From Alkalibacterium subtropicum (GTDB lineage: Bacteria > Bacillota > Bacilli > Lactobacillales > Carnobacteriaceae_A): 64,000 nucleotides of DNA. The DNA is taken from positions 80,978-144,977 of the forward strand of contig NZ_FOLT01000005.1 in assembly GCF_900112455.1 (NCBI RefSeq). The letters run 5' to 3'. Of this stretch, positions 10,893 to 20,371 are shown piece after piece. Position numbers and translations under genes: made by a program. Under the pieces are notes generated by a model. It was not told the origin of the DNA and made no database searches. It saw only the letters and a program-made list of their open reading frames with translations. Every line of letters begins with the position of its first letter. Position 1 is the first letter of the stretch.

Positions 10893-10945
10893 GCTTTATT
10901 TATTTCTGTTTGGTTGAATGTTTTAGAATGCTGTGTCGCTGGTTA

Positions 10946-11938
10946 TTATTTGTTAGCGAAGTATTCTAAAGTACGAACCATGTTACCAGTGAAACCGTAC
11001 TCGTTGTCGTACCAAGCGACAGTCTTGACTAACTGGCCGTTTTTACCGTCTTGGATTTTAGTTTGAGTCGCATCGAAGATCGATCCAGCAGGCACACCGA
11101 TGATGTCTGAAGATACGATTTCGTCTTCATTGTAAAGGTATGCGTCTGAAGAAGCTTTTTTCATTGCTTCGTTAACTTCTTCTGCTGTTACTTCTTTGTT
11201 CAATACAGAATATAATTCAACCATTGAACCAGTGATCGTTGGAACACGTACAGCAGTTCCGTCAACTTTACCGTCAACTGCAGGAATAACTTTACCTACG
11301 GCTTTAGCAGCACCAGTTGAAGCTGGGATTGCGTTTGCTGCACCGGCACGGCTCTTACGTCCGCCTGGTGAGTCTTGCAGGCTCTGAGTTGAAGTATAAG
11401 CGTGGATCGTGCTCATCAATCCGTGGTCAAGACCAAATTCGTTGTTTAATACGTTGACCATAGGTGCCAAGCAGTTTGTTGTACATGAAGCAGCTGAAAC
11501 GATTGTGTCGTCTGAACTGATTTCTTCATGGTTAACACCGAATACGATCGTTTTAAGGTCGCCTTTGGCTGGAGCTGAGATAAGAACGCGTTTAGCTCCT
11601 GCATCCAGGTGAGCTTGAGAAGCTTCTTTAGATACGTAGAATCCAGTTGATTCAAGAACGATATCGATACCTAAGTCGCCCCAAGGAAGGTTACGTGCGT
11701 CTTTTTCAGAATAAGCTTTGATTTCATTACCTTTGATTACTAATGAATCACCTTTAGCTTCTACATCGCCTTGGAAAGTACCTTGAGCTGTATCGTATTT
11801 GAATAGATAAGCCAAGTCTTCATTACTTGTCAAGTCGTTGACTGCAACGACTTCTAAATCTGATCCACTTTCTAAAATACGACGAAGTGCTAAACGTCCA
11901 ATACGTCCAAAACCATTGATTGCTACTTTTACTGACAT
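10946..11938 (-). CDS. gapA: Glyceraldehyde-3-phosphate dehydrogenase
   Basis: NAD-dependent oxidation and phosphorylation of glyceraldehyde 3-phosphate. 330 residues: GFGRIGR (NAD site), the active site [12 protein letters not shown] with the catalytic Cys, the partner His in TIHAYTSTQ, and WYDNEYGF near the C terminus. AAGGAGGAAATTAG precedes the ATG. It directly follows cggR, the arrangement in which CggR controls its own gene and gapA. The Asp in VAVNDLT and the glycolytic context point to the glycolytic, NAD-specific GapA and not the gluconeogenic GapB. Confidence 0.97.
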   Translation of the reverse strand: MSVKVAINGFGRIGRLALRRILESGSDLEVVAVNDLTSNEDLAYLFKYDTAQGTFQGDVEAKGDSLVIKGNEIKAYSEKDARNLPWGDLGIDIVLESTGFYVSKEASQAHLDAGAKRVLISAPAKGDLKTIVFGVNHEEISSDDTIVSAASCTTNCLAPMVNVLNNEFGLDHGLMSTIHAYTSTQSLQDSPGGRKSRAGAANAIPASTGAAKAVGKVIPAVDGKVDGTAVRVPTITGSMVELYSVLNKEVTAEEVNEAMKKASSDAYLYNEDEIVSSDIIGVPAGSIFDATQTKIQDGKNGQLVKTVAWYDNEYGFTGNMVRTLEYFANK

Positions 11939-11973
11939 AATCTAATTTCCTCCTTGGAAATAAAAAATATTTT

Positions 11974-13008
11974 TTATTTTAAAGGGTTTCCCCCGTTTAA
12001 AATCTCATTTGCGGCTGCTTCATCCGTCACTAACCATGTGTGCGGAGGAGCAGTTTTCATGTGTGCTTCAATTGCCTTGGCTTTCTTTTTACCACCGGCA
12101 ACAGCAATGACATGCGGGATACTTGGCAGTTTCGAGGACTGCAGTCCGATTCGAGACAATTTATAAACGATCTCGCCGTTCAGATTGATGAACTCGCCAA
12201 ATGCTTCGGCTACTGCTTCGGAATTTTCGAGTTCAGTCAACGTTTCTTCGTTCATTCCTCTTCGTTCTGCCATATCGATGGCATTACCTATACTGTACAA
12301 AACAACAGAGGCATTTTCAACTAATTCGAGCGTCTCTTTGATTTCAGGTTCTTCAAGCAGCAGCGAATAGGTTTCGCTTCTGACATGTTCCGGCGCATAC
12401 AACGCACGGCTTTTGCCGCCCGTACGCTTTGCCATATTTTCAGCAATCACGTTGGCCTGTATGTCTACCGATTCACCGAGTCCGCCCCTTGCCGGTACAA
12501 ACATCAAATCACGGTTCGATCCGATCTGCTCATCCATCGCTTCTGCAACTCGGACCATTGTTGTTCCACCCATGACAGCTATTGTACTCGCACCTTCAGG
12601 AAGCAGAAAATCCAGCACTTCTGTAGCCGCTCGTGCCATGTCGCCGGCACTGGACAGATCTGCATCGGCATTACCGATGACAATAGTACAGTGATGAATA
12701 CCCAGTTTGTTCGCCAGTTTTGCTTCTTTCTCCTGCGACTGAACATGCTGTCCCATAAGTTTGTCCAATTGATGAAACACGGTAATACCGGTCGGCGTGC
12801 ATTCCATTCCCTGAGAAGAAGATTTGATCAAGCCCTGACTGCGCAGGACTTCCACTTCTTTTCTCAAGACACGTTCAGTGAACCCCAGGCGATTCGCTAA
12901 TGCGCGACGGCCAATGGGGCCAACTTTCTGTATCTGATTCAGAATGTAATAGCGCTGCTTCAGTATATGCAGTGTTCCTGGTGCAACTTTTTCGATTACC
13001 GACAGCAT
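11974..13008 (-). CDS. cggR: Central glycolytic genes regulator
   Basis: SorC/DeoR-type repressor of the gapA operon; fructose-1,6-bisphosphate relieves binding in the family. About 344 residues: an N-terminal winged helix (GPIGRRALANRLGFTERVLRK, residues 30-50), then a sugar-phosphate binding domain with VMGGTTM, FVPARGGLGE and YSIGNAID and the C-terminal VAVAGGKKKA. A GTG at 13038 keeps the frame open, but the ATG at 13008 after GGGAAAGG matches the family N terminus better. It is first in the glycolytic cluster, 36 bases before gapA. The expected paired CGGGAC-type operator is not obvious in the 50 bases between promoter and start. Confidence 0.93.
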   Translation of the reverse strand: MLSVIEKVAPGTLHILKQRYYILNQIQKVGPIGRRALANRLGFTERVLRKEVEVLRSQGLIKSSSQGMECTPTGITVFHQLDKLMGQHVQSQEKEAKLANKLGIHHCTIVIGNADADLSSAGDMARAATEVLDFLLPEGASTIAVMGGTTMVRVAEAMDEQIGSNRDLMFVPARGGLGESVDIQANVIAENMAKRTGGKSRALYAPEHVRSETYSLLLEEPEIKETLELVENASVVLYSIGNAIDMAERRGMNEETLTELENSEAVAEAFGEFINLNGEIVYKLSRIGLQSSKLPSIPHVIAVAGGKKKAKAIEAHMKTAPPHTWLVTDEAAANEILNGGNPLK

Positions 13009-13085
13009 ACGTGTACGAACACCTTTCCCTGAAATCACTTATTAAACTCGAATGTGATACTCTTACTTGTCTTGCATACATTCAA

Positions 13086-13114
13086 AGTATAACAGCAAGC
13101 GGGTCAGAATTCAA
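13086..13114 (-). promoter_or_regulatory. cggR-gapA promoter
   Basis: On the minus strand TTGAAT and TATACT are separated by 17 bases, 78 bases before the chosen cggR start. An inverted repeat (13115-13136) abuts the -35 box. Confidence 0.65.
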
Positions 13115-13136
13115 CCCATCAAACCAAAATGATGGG
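13115..13136. other. CCCATCA/TGATGGG inverted repeat beside the cggR promoter
   Basis: A perfect 7-bp stem with an 8-base loop, touching the -35 box of the cggR promoter. On the plus strand it is followed by ACTTTTTT and looks like a terminator; on the minus strand it is preceded by A-rich sequence and could end the DsbA-like gene poorly. It may be a bidirectional terminator or an operator. Confidence 0.4.
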
Positions 13137-13165
13137 ACTTTTTTCGTCCTGTCAGCCGCTTGGCT

Positions 13166-13702
13166 TCACGCCTGATAAGCCAATTCCGTCTTGATCCGTT
13201 TATCTAAATCTTCTTCAGATATGCTTTCATCAAAAACAGTGTCATGGATGACGATCGTAGGAACTGAAGTGATATGCGCTTTTTTAGTTTCTTCTATTAT
13301 GTTTTCAGTGTGTTCCTTATTATTCTGTTCTACAGCATGTCGCTTCTCTTTTGCATAATCAGCGATGTCATCTTCGGACAAGCTGCCCCATTCGTCTAAA
13401 TGAGCAAAGTAGAAGGTGATATCCTCTTTAGCTTTAGCCGGATCGCTGTGGTCCAAAAAGCGATGCAGCACATTCCCCTTCCTCAGACCTGGCGAATCTT
13501 TGTCAAAGTGCTTGATGATCCGCTGCACTTTGTTTTCTTTCACATAAGAATCTAGTATAGGAAGGGATTCCTCCCACCATTGTCTGGAATACGGACACCT
13601 TAAGTTGATGAACTCGACAATTTTCACAGGTGCTTTGTCGTTTCCAATAAGCAGACCTCCTTTTGTTGTCACTTCTTCAGTTTTAATCGCTGACGTATCC
13701 AA
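13166..13702 (-). CDS. DsbA-family thioredoxin-like protein, single cysteine
   Basis: 178 residues of the thioredoxin-fold DsbA/Thioredoxin_4 type: residues 20-35 give PVKIVEFINLRCPYS, and the cis-proline loop is TSVPTIVI near residue 150. There is no signal peptide, so it is likely cytosolic. The active site reads CPYS and I find no other cysteine in the protein, so it cannot form the usual CXXC disulfide by itself. Start is TTG with GAAAGGAG 12 bases upstream. In related bacteria similar proteins occur as stress or redox helpers (ClpXP adaptor YjbH and FrnE are distant relatives); I would not assign either role here. Confidence 0.72.
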   Translation of the reverse strand: MDTSAIKTEEVTTKGGLLIGNDKAPVKIVEFINLRCPYSRQWWEESLPILDSYVKENKVQRIIKHFDKDSPGLRKGNVLHRFLDHSDPAKAKEDITFYFAHLDEWGSLSEDDIADYAKEKRHAVEQNNKEHTENIIEETKKAHITSVPTIVIHDTVFDESISEEDLDKRIKTELAYQA

Positions 13703-13814
13703 TCCCTTATCAAACTCCTTTCACTAATTCTCCACTTTCTTAAGTATACTCCGGGGATAAATCGATGACCAGTAAAACGATTTATAGAAGAAATGATAAA
13801 CTGTATAGAAATGC

Positions 13815-13848
13815 AAAAACGACCCCCTCGAATGAGCAGGTCGCTGTC
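13815..13848 (-). terminator. Terminator after clpP
   Basis: On the minus strand GCGACC pairs with GGTCGT after a GC-rich loop and runs into TTTTT, eight bases past the clpP stop. Confidence 0.75.
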
Positions 13849-13855
13849 GATGATA

Positions 13856-14452
13856 TTATTTTGTTAAGTCCGCAGATGTATCCATGATCTCATCCACTAA
13901 ACCATATTCTTTTGCTTCATCAGCGGTCATGAAGAAGTCACGGTCTGTGTCGCGTTCAATGACTTCCATAGACTGTCCTGTACGTTCGACCAGGATACGG
14001 TTCAAGCGATCTCTGGTTCTCAGGATATGTTTAGCTGCAATTTCAATTTCCGTTGCCTGACCCTGCGCGCCACCCAATGGCTGGTGAATCATGATTTCAG
14101 AATTCGGCAAAGCAAAACGCTTGCCTTTCACACCGGCTGCAAGCAGGAAACTTCCCATTGAAGCGGCAAGTCCGATAGCGATCGTCTGAACGTCTGCTTT
14201 AATGAAGTTCATCGTATCAAAGATAGCCAGTCCAGCTGTGACGCTACCGCCTGGGGAATTGATGTAAAGATAGATATCTTTCTCGGGATCTTGTGCGTCC
14301 AGGAATAACAGCTGGGCAATGACTGAGTTCGCCACTTGATCGTCGATCGGTCCGCCGAGCATGATGATGCGGTCTTTTAACAGACGTGAATAAATGTCAT
14401 ACGCACGCTCACCACGCGGGGATTGTTCAATAACTGTAGGTACTAAATTCAT
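13856..14452 (-). CDS. clpP: ATP-dependent Clp protease proteolytic subunit
   Basis: Serine peptidase that forms a double heptamer and degrades proteins delivered by ClpC, ClpE or ClpX. 198 residues. Catalytic Ser98 lies in [11 protein letters not shown], His123 in IMIHQPLGG and the Asp near residue 172 in [10 protein letters not shown] very good ribosome site (AAGGAGGAAGTTAC) precedes the ATG. The promoter is covered by a perfect CtsR operator, tying expression to the ctsR-clpC genes at the other end of the window. Monocistronic, with its own terminator. Confidence 0.98.
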   Translation of the reverse strand: MNLVPTVIEQSPRGERAYDIYSRLLKDRIIMLGGPIDDQVANSVIAQLLFLDAQDPEKDIYLYINSPGGSVTAGLAIFDTMNFIKADVQTIAIGLAASMGSFLLAAGVKGKRFALPNSEIMIHQPLGGAQGQATEIEIAAKHILRTRDRLNRILVERTGQSMEVIERDTDRDFFMTADEAKEYGLVDEIMDTSADLTK

Positions 14453-14521
14453 GTAACTTCCTCCTTAAAATGCTTTCTAAATAAGTGTAGCATAAATGGT
14501 ATTTTTAATGAATCTAAAATG

Positions 14522-14550
14522 ATTATACCCTATTGGTCAAAGAAGGTCAA
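14522..14550 (-). promoter_or_regulatory. clpP promoter
   Basis: TTGACC and TATAAT on the minus strand, 17 bases apart; the -35 box is inside the CtsR operator. Confidence 0.85.
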
Positions 14551-14551
14551 A
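14535..14551 (-). promoter_or_regulatory. CtsR operator of clpP
   Basis: GGTCAAAGAAGGTCAAA is a perfect match to the CtsR heptad direct repeat (RGTCAAANANRGTCAAA). It overlaps the -35 box, so CtsR binding would block RNA polymerase. Confidence 0.93.
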
Positions 14552-14601
14552 TACGTGCTGCTGATCGCCTGAAAATATTCGACACTGTTTCCACTTCAGA
14601 T

Positions 14602-14627
14602 AAAAAGAAAGATGACGATGAGTCATA
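14602..14627 (-). terminator. Weak terminator after the DUF1819 gene
   Basis: On the minus strand ATGAC and GTCAT pair around TCATC and lead into CTTTCTTTTT. The stem is short. Confidence 0.4.
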
Positions 14628-14683
14628 TCCTTTTAGTTGGTCATAACAATAGCAGTAAAAACCTCATCTGACAGTCCTCAAAC

Positions 14684-15292
14684 TCATCCCGCCAGTTCGC
14701 CCAAGACGACTTCCACGACCCTTTGTTCTTTGCGCTCGATCATATATTGCCGGATGTGAGGATCAATGTTCAAGCGCTGGAGCTCGATATCATCCCCATC
14801 AGTCTTTCCCATACCGACAGTGTTCAGGACACGGTGATACGCTTCTCCAAGCAGTTGTTTCGTGTCGGTCGTCCATTGAGCGACTGTCTCGTTTTCTTTT
14901 GCCTTCTTTTCAATGAACGCTGACGTTTCCTTTTTGCTCAGATGCCAGTCCAGCACCAGAAATTTATCCCAGACCACTTCCCGCATCCATTCAAACAGCA
15001 GCTGATCTTTTTTCAGCAGGGCATAAAAGAGGATAGCTTTGCTCGTCTCGGCATCTGTCACTAAAAACTGATTGAACAAATATACGTCCATTTGCTCCAG
15101 ACGTTTTTGGATCTCATTGAAAAAGCGCACCGTCCGGTCCTGGCTGTGCAGCTGGAAACGATTTTCTTCAAGCAGTGTTTCCAGGATAGCCTCAAAAGTT
15201 TTTCCCTCATGCAGAAGTCCGGCGACGATCAGTGTTTCTTCATATAGAAATCCCCGAGTATTTAAAGTTGTCAGATAAGTGTTTTCAGTCAC
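14684..15292 (-). CDS. DUF1819 / BrxA-family protein, orphan
   Basis: 202 residues that resemble BrxA (DUF1819), the small DNA-binding helical protein of BREX phage defence loci. Matching features: an N-terminal RGFLYEETLIVAGLLHEGK, LLEENRFQ, an RFFNEIQKRLEQMD helix, then ILFYALLKKDQLLFEWMRE and a C-terminal QWTTDTKQLLGEAYHRVLN. No brxB, brxC, pglX, pglZ or brxL is nearby; it sits between clpP and an Eis-like acetyltransferase, with terminators on both sides. GTG start, with GGAAGGCGGAAG upstream. It may be a solo regulator, a defence remnant or a housekeeping protein that shares the fold. The family call rests on remembered sequence pattern. Confidence 0.65.
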   Translation of the reverse strand: MTENTYLTTLNTRGFLYEETLIVAGLLHEGKTFEAILETLLEENRFQLHSQDRTVRFFNEIQKRLEQMDVYLFNQFLVTDAETSKAILFYALLKKDQLLFEWMREVVWDKFLVLDWHLSKKETSAFIEKKAKENETVAQWTTDTKQLLGEAYHRVLNTVGMGKTDGDDIELQRLNIDPHIRQYMIERKEQRVVEVVLGELAG

Positions 15293-15388
15293 GGTTCTTC
15301 CGCCTTCCTGTTATTTTTTCCACGTTCAGTTTATCATTTATCGTTCACTGGCACATATTTCTTGCAGGCTCGCCTTCTGGGTCAAACT

Positions 15389-15430
15389 GAAAAAAACAGC
15401 TCAGGACACAAGGTTCCAAGAACTGTTTTT
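15389..15430 (-). terminator. Terminator after the Eis-like gene
   Basis: On the minus strand AAAACAG pairs with CTGTTTT around a 26-base loop, followed by TTTC. It separates the acetyltransferase from the DUF1819 gene. Confidence 0.6.
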
Positions 15431-15466
15431 CAAGTGGTCGATGCCAACTGAAGGAGACAGTTTATA

Positions 15467-16654
15467 TCAGAAGAAGTCATGCAGCTCAGGGACACCTTGA
15501 GGTAAAAGATCCTGCAGGGCTTGCGCTGATTCTTTGGATCCCGACAGCGAGCCTTCAAACTGCAGTTCTTCAGCTGTTTTGAACTGCATGAACAGCTGGG
15601 TCCATGTCTGGATACTGGCTTTGAGAAAACGGGAGTCATCTTCAGGTTTTTCTGAGACTGTAATGCTGACTTCCTGTCCGGCAAGAGAGAGCTTGAACAG
15701 TTTGTTGTTCCATTCTGCTGTATCATCAGTGACTTCCAGCCAGAAATCCTGATTCTTTTCTGAATCGAAAGGAAACTGTTTCAGGAAGTTCTCCATATCG
15801 ACGATACGGGCCATCATGTAGGACGTTATTTTCTGATCCAGGTCTGCTTCATGAAACAAATGGGTCAGCCGCTGATCAGAACGACCGGTGTAGCTGAATG
15901 CCTCGGATCTCGAAGCGTGCGTGCCGATAAAATCCCAGAGTGCCTTTTCAGCCGTCCCTGTCAAAGCATTCAATTCATTGATCTGAAAATCGTTCCGATT
16001 TTCTCCAGTGAAGTCATACAGGACGTATCCTTGAGGACATCCTTCATCATCCCGAAAAAGGGCGAGTCGTTTCTTGTCCGGAGACATGATCCGCTTTTCC
16101 CATACCCAGTCATGTCTTTTAAGTGGACCTATGGCTTGTTTCATCTTCTGGTGATAAATACTTTTCACCGCTTCTTTCTCATCCTCCCATAATACACGGT
16201 CGACACGCTGTTCAGGGGCCTCGAACGAGCCGAATGCACCAGATTCGATTTTGTACCGGCGTCTTTCAAACGCTATCTCGTATCCGAATTTACGATAGAA
16301 TTTGTAGGAAAATGGAGCCAGATAAGAAATCAATATACCGTTATCTTTCATTTCTCTCAGCGCTGTTTCTAAAAGGCTACGGACTGAACCTTGTCCTCTT
16401 ACCTCTGGGTAACTGGTCACGTTCCCTATTCCGCCCATTTTAAACATGCTGCCGTGATAATACACCTCAAACGGATAGACGATCAGCGAGCTGGTCAGCT
16501 TATCCTCTGAAAAAGCACCATAAGCTGAGCCATAGTCAAATTCATGACGCATTCTCTTCTGGGCCTCTTCTGTATCTTCAAATTGGAAGGCATAAACATT
16601 TAATCGATAAACATCTTCCAAATCCTGTTGTGACAATTTTCTGATCGTCGTCAT
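15467..16654 (-). CDS. Eis-like GNAT acetyltransferase
   Basis: About 395 residues with the layout of the Eis family: an N-terminal GNAT acetyltransferase domain (IGNVTSYPEVRGQGSVRSLL around residues 75-95 contains the acetyl-CoA pyrophosphate loop), a second GNAT-like domain in the middle, and a C-terminal sterol carrier protein-like domain. Relatives acetylate amines, including aminoglycosides in mycobacterial Eis, but the natural substrate in Firmicutes is not known. The frame opens at 16687; AAGGAGAAAAAT before the ATG at 16654 fixes the start. Flanked by terminators, so probably transcribed alone. Confidence 0.82.
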   Translation of the reverse strand: MTTIRKLSQQDLEDVYRLNVYAFQFEDTEEAQKRMRHEFDYGSAYGAFSEDKLTSSLIVYPFEVYYHGSMFKMGGIGNVTSYPEVRGQGSVRSLLETALREMKDNGILISYLAPFSYKFYRKFGYEIAFERRRYKIESGAFGSFEAPEQRVDRVLWEDEKEAVKSIYHQKMKQAIGPLKRHDWVWEKRIMSPDKKRLALFRDDEGCPQGYVLYDFTGENRNDFQINELNALTGTAEKALWDFIGTHASRSEAFSYTGRSDQRLTHLFHEADLDQKITSYMMARIVDMENFLKQFPFDSEKNQDFWLEVTDDTAEWNNKLFKLSLAGQEVSITVSEKPEDDSRFLKASIQTWTQLFMQFKTAEELQFEGSLSGSKESAQALQDLLPQGVPELHDFF

Positions 16655-16722
16655 ATTTTTCTCCTTCGCATGGCTGTTTGTCTTCATTATAACCTTTTTT
16701 ACAGCTTTTTTTTAGTTTTATA

Positions 16723-16766
16723 GAAAAAAGGTTTCCATCCAGCGGTGCGTGGACGAAAACCCTTTT
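16723..16766 (-). terminator. Terminator after the phospho-beta-glucosidase gene
   Basis: AAGGGTTTTCGTCC pairs with GGATGGAAACCTT on the minus strand and is followed by TTTT. Works on either strand. Confidence 0.78.
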
Positions 16767-16785
16767 GTCGTTACTTGTTATCTGT

Positions 16786-18267
<1,482 letters not shown>

Positions 18268-18271
18268 TCAG

Positions 18272-18299
18272 TTTATAGAGTGAAATCCATTACATACAA
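18272..18299 (-). promoter_or_regulatory. Promoter of the GH1 gene
   Basis: TTGTAT and TATAAA on the minus strand, 16 bases apart, 53 bases before the start codon. Confidence 0.55.
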
Positions 18300-18308
18300 G
18301 CGGTTTCT
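18295..18308 (-). promoter_or_regulatory. Likely cre site of the GH1 gene
   Basis: AGAAACCGCTTGTA matches 12 of 14 positions of TGAAANCGNTTNCA and overlaps the -35 box. CcpA repression of a beta-glucoside hydrolase is expected. Confidence 0.6.
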
Positions 18309-18334
18309 AAAAATTATTTCACTTTTTGTTAACT

Positions 18335-18366
18335 AGTCACTTCACCTTGAATATGGTAAAGTGACT
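18335..18366. promoter_or_regulatory. 12-bp inverted repeat, possible operator
   Basis: AGTCACTTCACC and GGTAAAGTGACT form a 12-bp inverted repeat with one mismatch and an 8-base spacer. It lies between the divergent GH1 and flavoprotein genes, 33 bases before the latter's ATG, and has no T-run, so an operator is more likely than a terminator. The regulator is unknown. Confidence 0.5.
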
Positions 18367-18398
18367 GAGACTATGTAATCAGGAAAGAGGAAATTGAG

Positions 18399-19673
18399 AT
18401 GACACACTATGATGTCCTTGTCATCGGTGGCGGAACGAGCGGAATGATGGCTGCGATCTCTGCAGCAGAACACGGCGCCACTGTTGGACTTATTGAAAAG
18501 AACAAATTCGTCGGCCGGAAGCTCCTGGTCACAGGAAACGGCCGCTGTAATGTTACGAATAACCGCGATAAAGAAGAAATCATCCGACATATCCCCGGAA
18601 ACGGGCGCTTTTTATACAGCGCCTTTTATCAGTACGACAACTACGATATCATGAATTTTTTCCGTTCACGCGGTATTGCCTTGAAAGAAGAGGACCACGG
18701 ACGGATGTTTCCAACGACAGATAAATCGCGCACCATCGTGAATGCCCTGAAACAGATCATCGACGACTTGAACATTGATTTATTTGTCGATGCTCCCGTT
18801 GAGACGGTCCTGTATGACGAGGAGAAAGTAACGGGCGTAAGACTTATAGACGGCAGAGAATTCTCAGCGACTTCTGTCATACTGTCTACCGGTGGCCGCG
18901 CCATGCCTAAAACCGGTTCGACGGGTGACGGCTACAAATGGGCTAAAAAAGCCGGTCATACGATCAAAGAATTGTATCCGACCGAAGTGCCTATTACTTC
19001 CCAGGAATCTTTTATTGAAGAACGCGTCCTGCAGGGCTTGTCTTTACGTGATATCAATTTGAGCGTGTTGAATAAGAAGAAAAAATCGGTCGTGACTCAC
19101 CGCATGGACATGATCTTCACTCACTTAGGCATTTCCGGTCCGGCCGTGCTGCGCTGTTCGATGTTTGTCCTTCAGACGATGAAACGCGACAAGACGGATG
19201 CAGCCACGATGACGATCGATTCGCTGCCTGATATGACTGAAGGCGAATTGAAGCAAAAAATGGCTCAGTTTAAAAAGAACGACGGCGACAAGAGCATCAA
19301 AAATGTTCTGAAACAGTTCGGTCCTGAGCGTTACATCCTGTTCGGCCTGGAACGTCAGTCCATCGACAGCGACAAAGCCTTCAAGACCCTCACACCTAAA
19401 GAAGTCGAAGCAATCATTACATTTTTGAAAGATTTCCGCTTTGACGTACACGGTTCCCTGCCGATCGAAAAGGCCTTTGTCACCGGCGGCGGCGTGCACA
19501 CAAAAGAAGTGAATCCGAAATCACTGGAAAGCAAGAAGAAAAAAAATCTGTATTTCACTGGAGAGATCCTTGATTATAACGGATATACAGGCGGCTATAA
19601 CATCACCGGCGCCTTCATTACCGGACGCGTGGCCGGCATGCATGCCGCAGAGTCGGCTTTGGCATTAAAATAA
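18399..19673 (+). CDS. BaiN/HI0933-family flavoprotein
   Basis: FAD-dependent oxidoreductase-like protein of 424 residues. Dinucleotide-binding GGGTSGMMAAISAAEHG at the N terminus, the family signature KNKFVGRKLLVTGNGRCNVTNN, then STGGRAMPKTGSTGDGY and a C-terminal second FAD segment, FTGEILDYNGYTGGYNITGAF. Members include the YhiN/HI0933 proteins and the bile-acid enzyme BaiN; most have no proven reaction. AGGAAAGAGGAAATTGAG precedes the ATG. Divergent from the GH1 gene across a region with a strong inverted repeat; followed after 30 bases by the small PspC gene. Confidence 0.88.
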   Translation: MTHYDVLVIGGGTSGMMAAISAAEHGATVGLIEKNKFVGRKLLVTGNGRCNVTNNRDKEEIIRHIPGNGRFLYSAFYQYDNYDIMNFFRSRGIALKEEDHGRMFPTTDKSRTIVNALKQIIDDLNIDLFVDAPVETVLYDEEKVTGVRLIDGREFSATSVILSTGGRAMPKTGSTGDGYKWAKKAGHTIKELYPTEVPITSQESFIEERVLQGLSLRDINLSVLNKKKKSVVTHRMDMIFTHLGISGPAVLRCSMFVLQTMKRDKTDAATMTIDSLPDMTEGELKQKMAQFKKNDGDKSIKNVLKQFGPERYILFGLERQSIDSDKAFKTLTPKEVEAIITFLKDFRFDVHGSLPIEKAFVTGGGVHTKEVNPKSLESKKKKNLYFTGEILDYNGYTGGYNITGAFITGRVAGMHAAESALALK

Positions 19674-19703
19674 AAGTCTTATTTTGGAAGGGACAGCTTG
19701 AAT

Positions 19704-19886
19704 ATGGAGCACAAACTTAGAAAGTCCTCGACTGACAAATCGATTCACGGCGTTTGTGGTGGCATCGCCGATTTTTTCGGAATATCCTCCTTTGCCGTCC
19801 GGCTCATCTTTATCTTTTTGCCCGCCAACGTTATCATTTACGCCATTCTCGCTAATACGATGGCTGAAAGTGAACGAACCCTGTAG
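19704..19886 (+). CDS. Small PspC-domain membrane protein
   Basis: 60 residues consisting of just one PspC domain: basic start KLRKSSTDKSIHGVCGGIADFFG, then a hydrophobic helix (FAVRLIFIFLPANVIIYAILA). PspC proteins take part in envelope stress responses, but the solo mini form in Firmicutes has no known partner. A TTG six bases upstream is also possible; the ATG at 19704 has GGAAGGGA about ten bases before it. Probably transcribed with the flavoprotein gene. Followed by the second hairpin array. Confidence 0.8.
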   Translation: MEHKLRKSSTDKSIHGVCGGIADFFGISSFAVRLIFIFLPANVIIYAILANTMAESERTL

Positions 19887-20019
19887 ACGCTTGTTTCCGG
19901 TAGCTTTGAATAGAACAGTAAACGCACGACGTTGAACCGATAGACGGAAAGCCTGAATTGGACTTTCTTCTCCCTCAGCGTCGTGTGTTTTTATACTTGA
20001 TCTTTTTTTACAAAGAATA

Positions 20020-20240
20020 AGAGAATTCGGTTCATACAGATGTCTAAATCAATCAAATACACCGAATCTACAGACGTTCGGTCTATCCGAACGCTTCTCT
20101 CATTCCAAAGAGCCGAACTTCTATCACGTTCGACTCTTTCGATTTGCATACACTCTGGAATAGACCGAATTTGTATCTTTTCGGTCTATACATAGTTTCT
20201 TTCCGTATGAATAAACCGAACCTTAACGTTCATCGGTTTG
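20020..20240. repeat. 51/52-bp periodic hairpin array (array 2)
   Basis: Imperfect palindromes of about 30 bases with ACCGAA...TTCGGT arms. The TTCG core lies at 20026, 20077, 20129 and 20180 (degenerate at 20232), and CGAA at 20063, 20114, 20166 and 20217, so steps alternate 51 and 52. Arms vary (GAGCCGAAC/GTTCGACTC, TAGACCGAA/TTCGGTCTA) but complementarity is largely kept. It lies between the convergent PspC and pepF genes. The rest of the 485-base gap (19887-20019, 20241-20323) shows no gene; plus-strand frames here run through the repeat. Confidence 0.75.
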
Positions 20241-20323
20241 TACGCGAATGTAATCATGACGAATACGCCAAAGCATATAAGGATTCAGTTGTTTCGTTAA
20301 ATATAACAAATCCTGTCTACAAA

Positions 20324-20362
20324 AAAATGAAGAGTCTGAGACATCCCAGACTCTTCATTATA
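20324..20362 (-). terminator. Terminator after pepF
   Basis: ATGAAGAGTCTG pairs perfectly with CAGACTCTTCAT and runs into seven T on the minus strand, ten bases past the pepF stop. Confidence 0.9.
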
Positions 20363-20371
20363 TTCAATAAA

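Noticed and set aside
14684..15292. Intact BREX phage-defence island
   Set aside because: Only the BrxA-like gene is present; flanking genes are housekeeping.
20020..20240. Series of rho-independent terminators
   Set aside because: The palindromes lack T-runs; the true pepF terminator is separate at 20324-20362.
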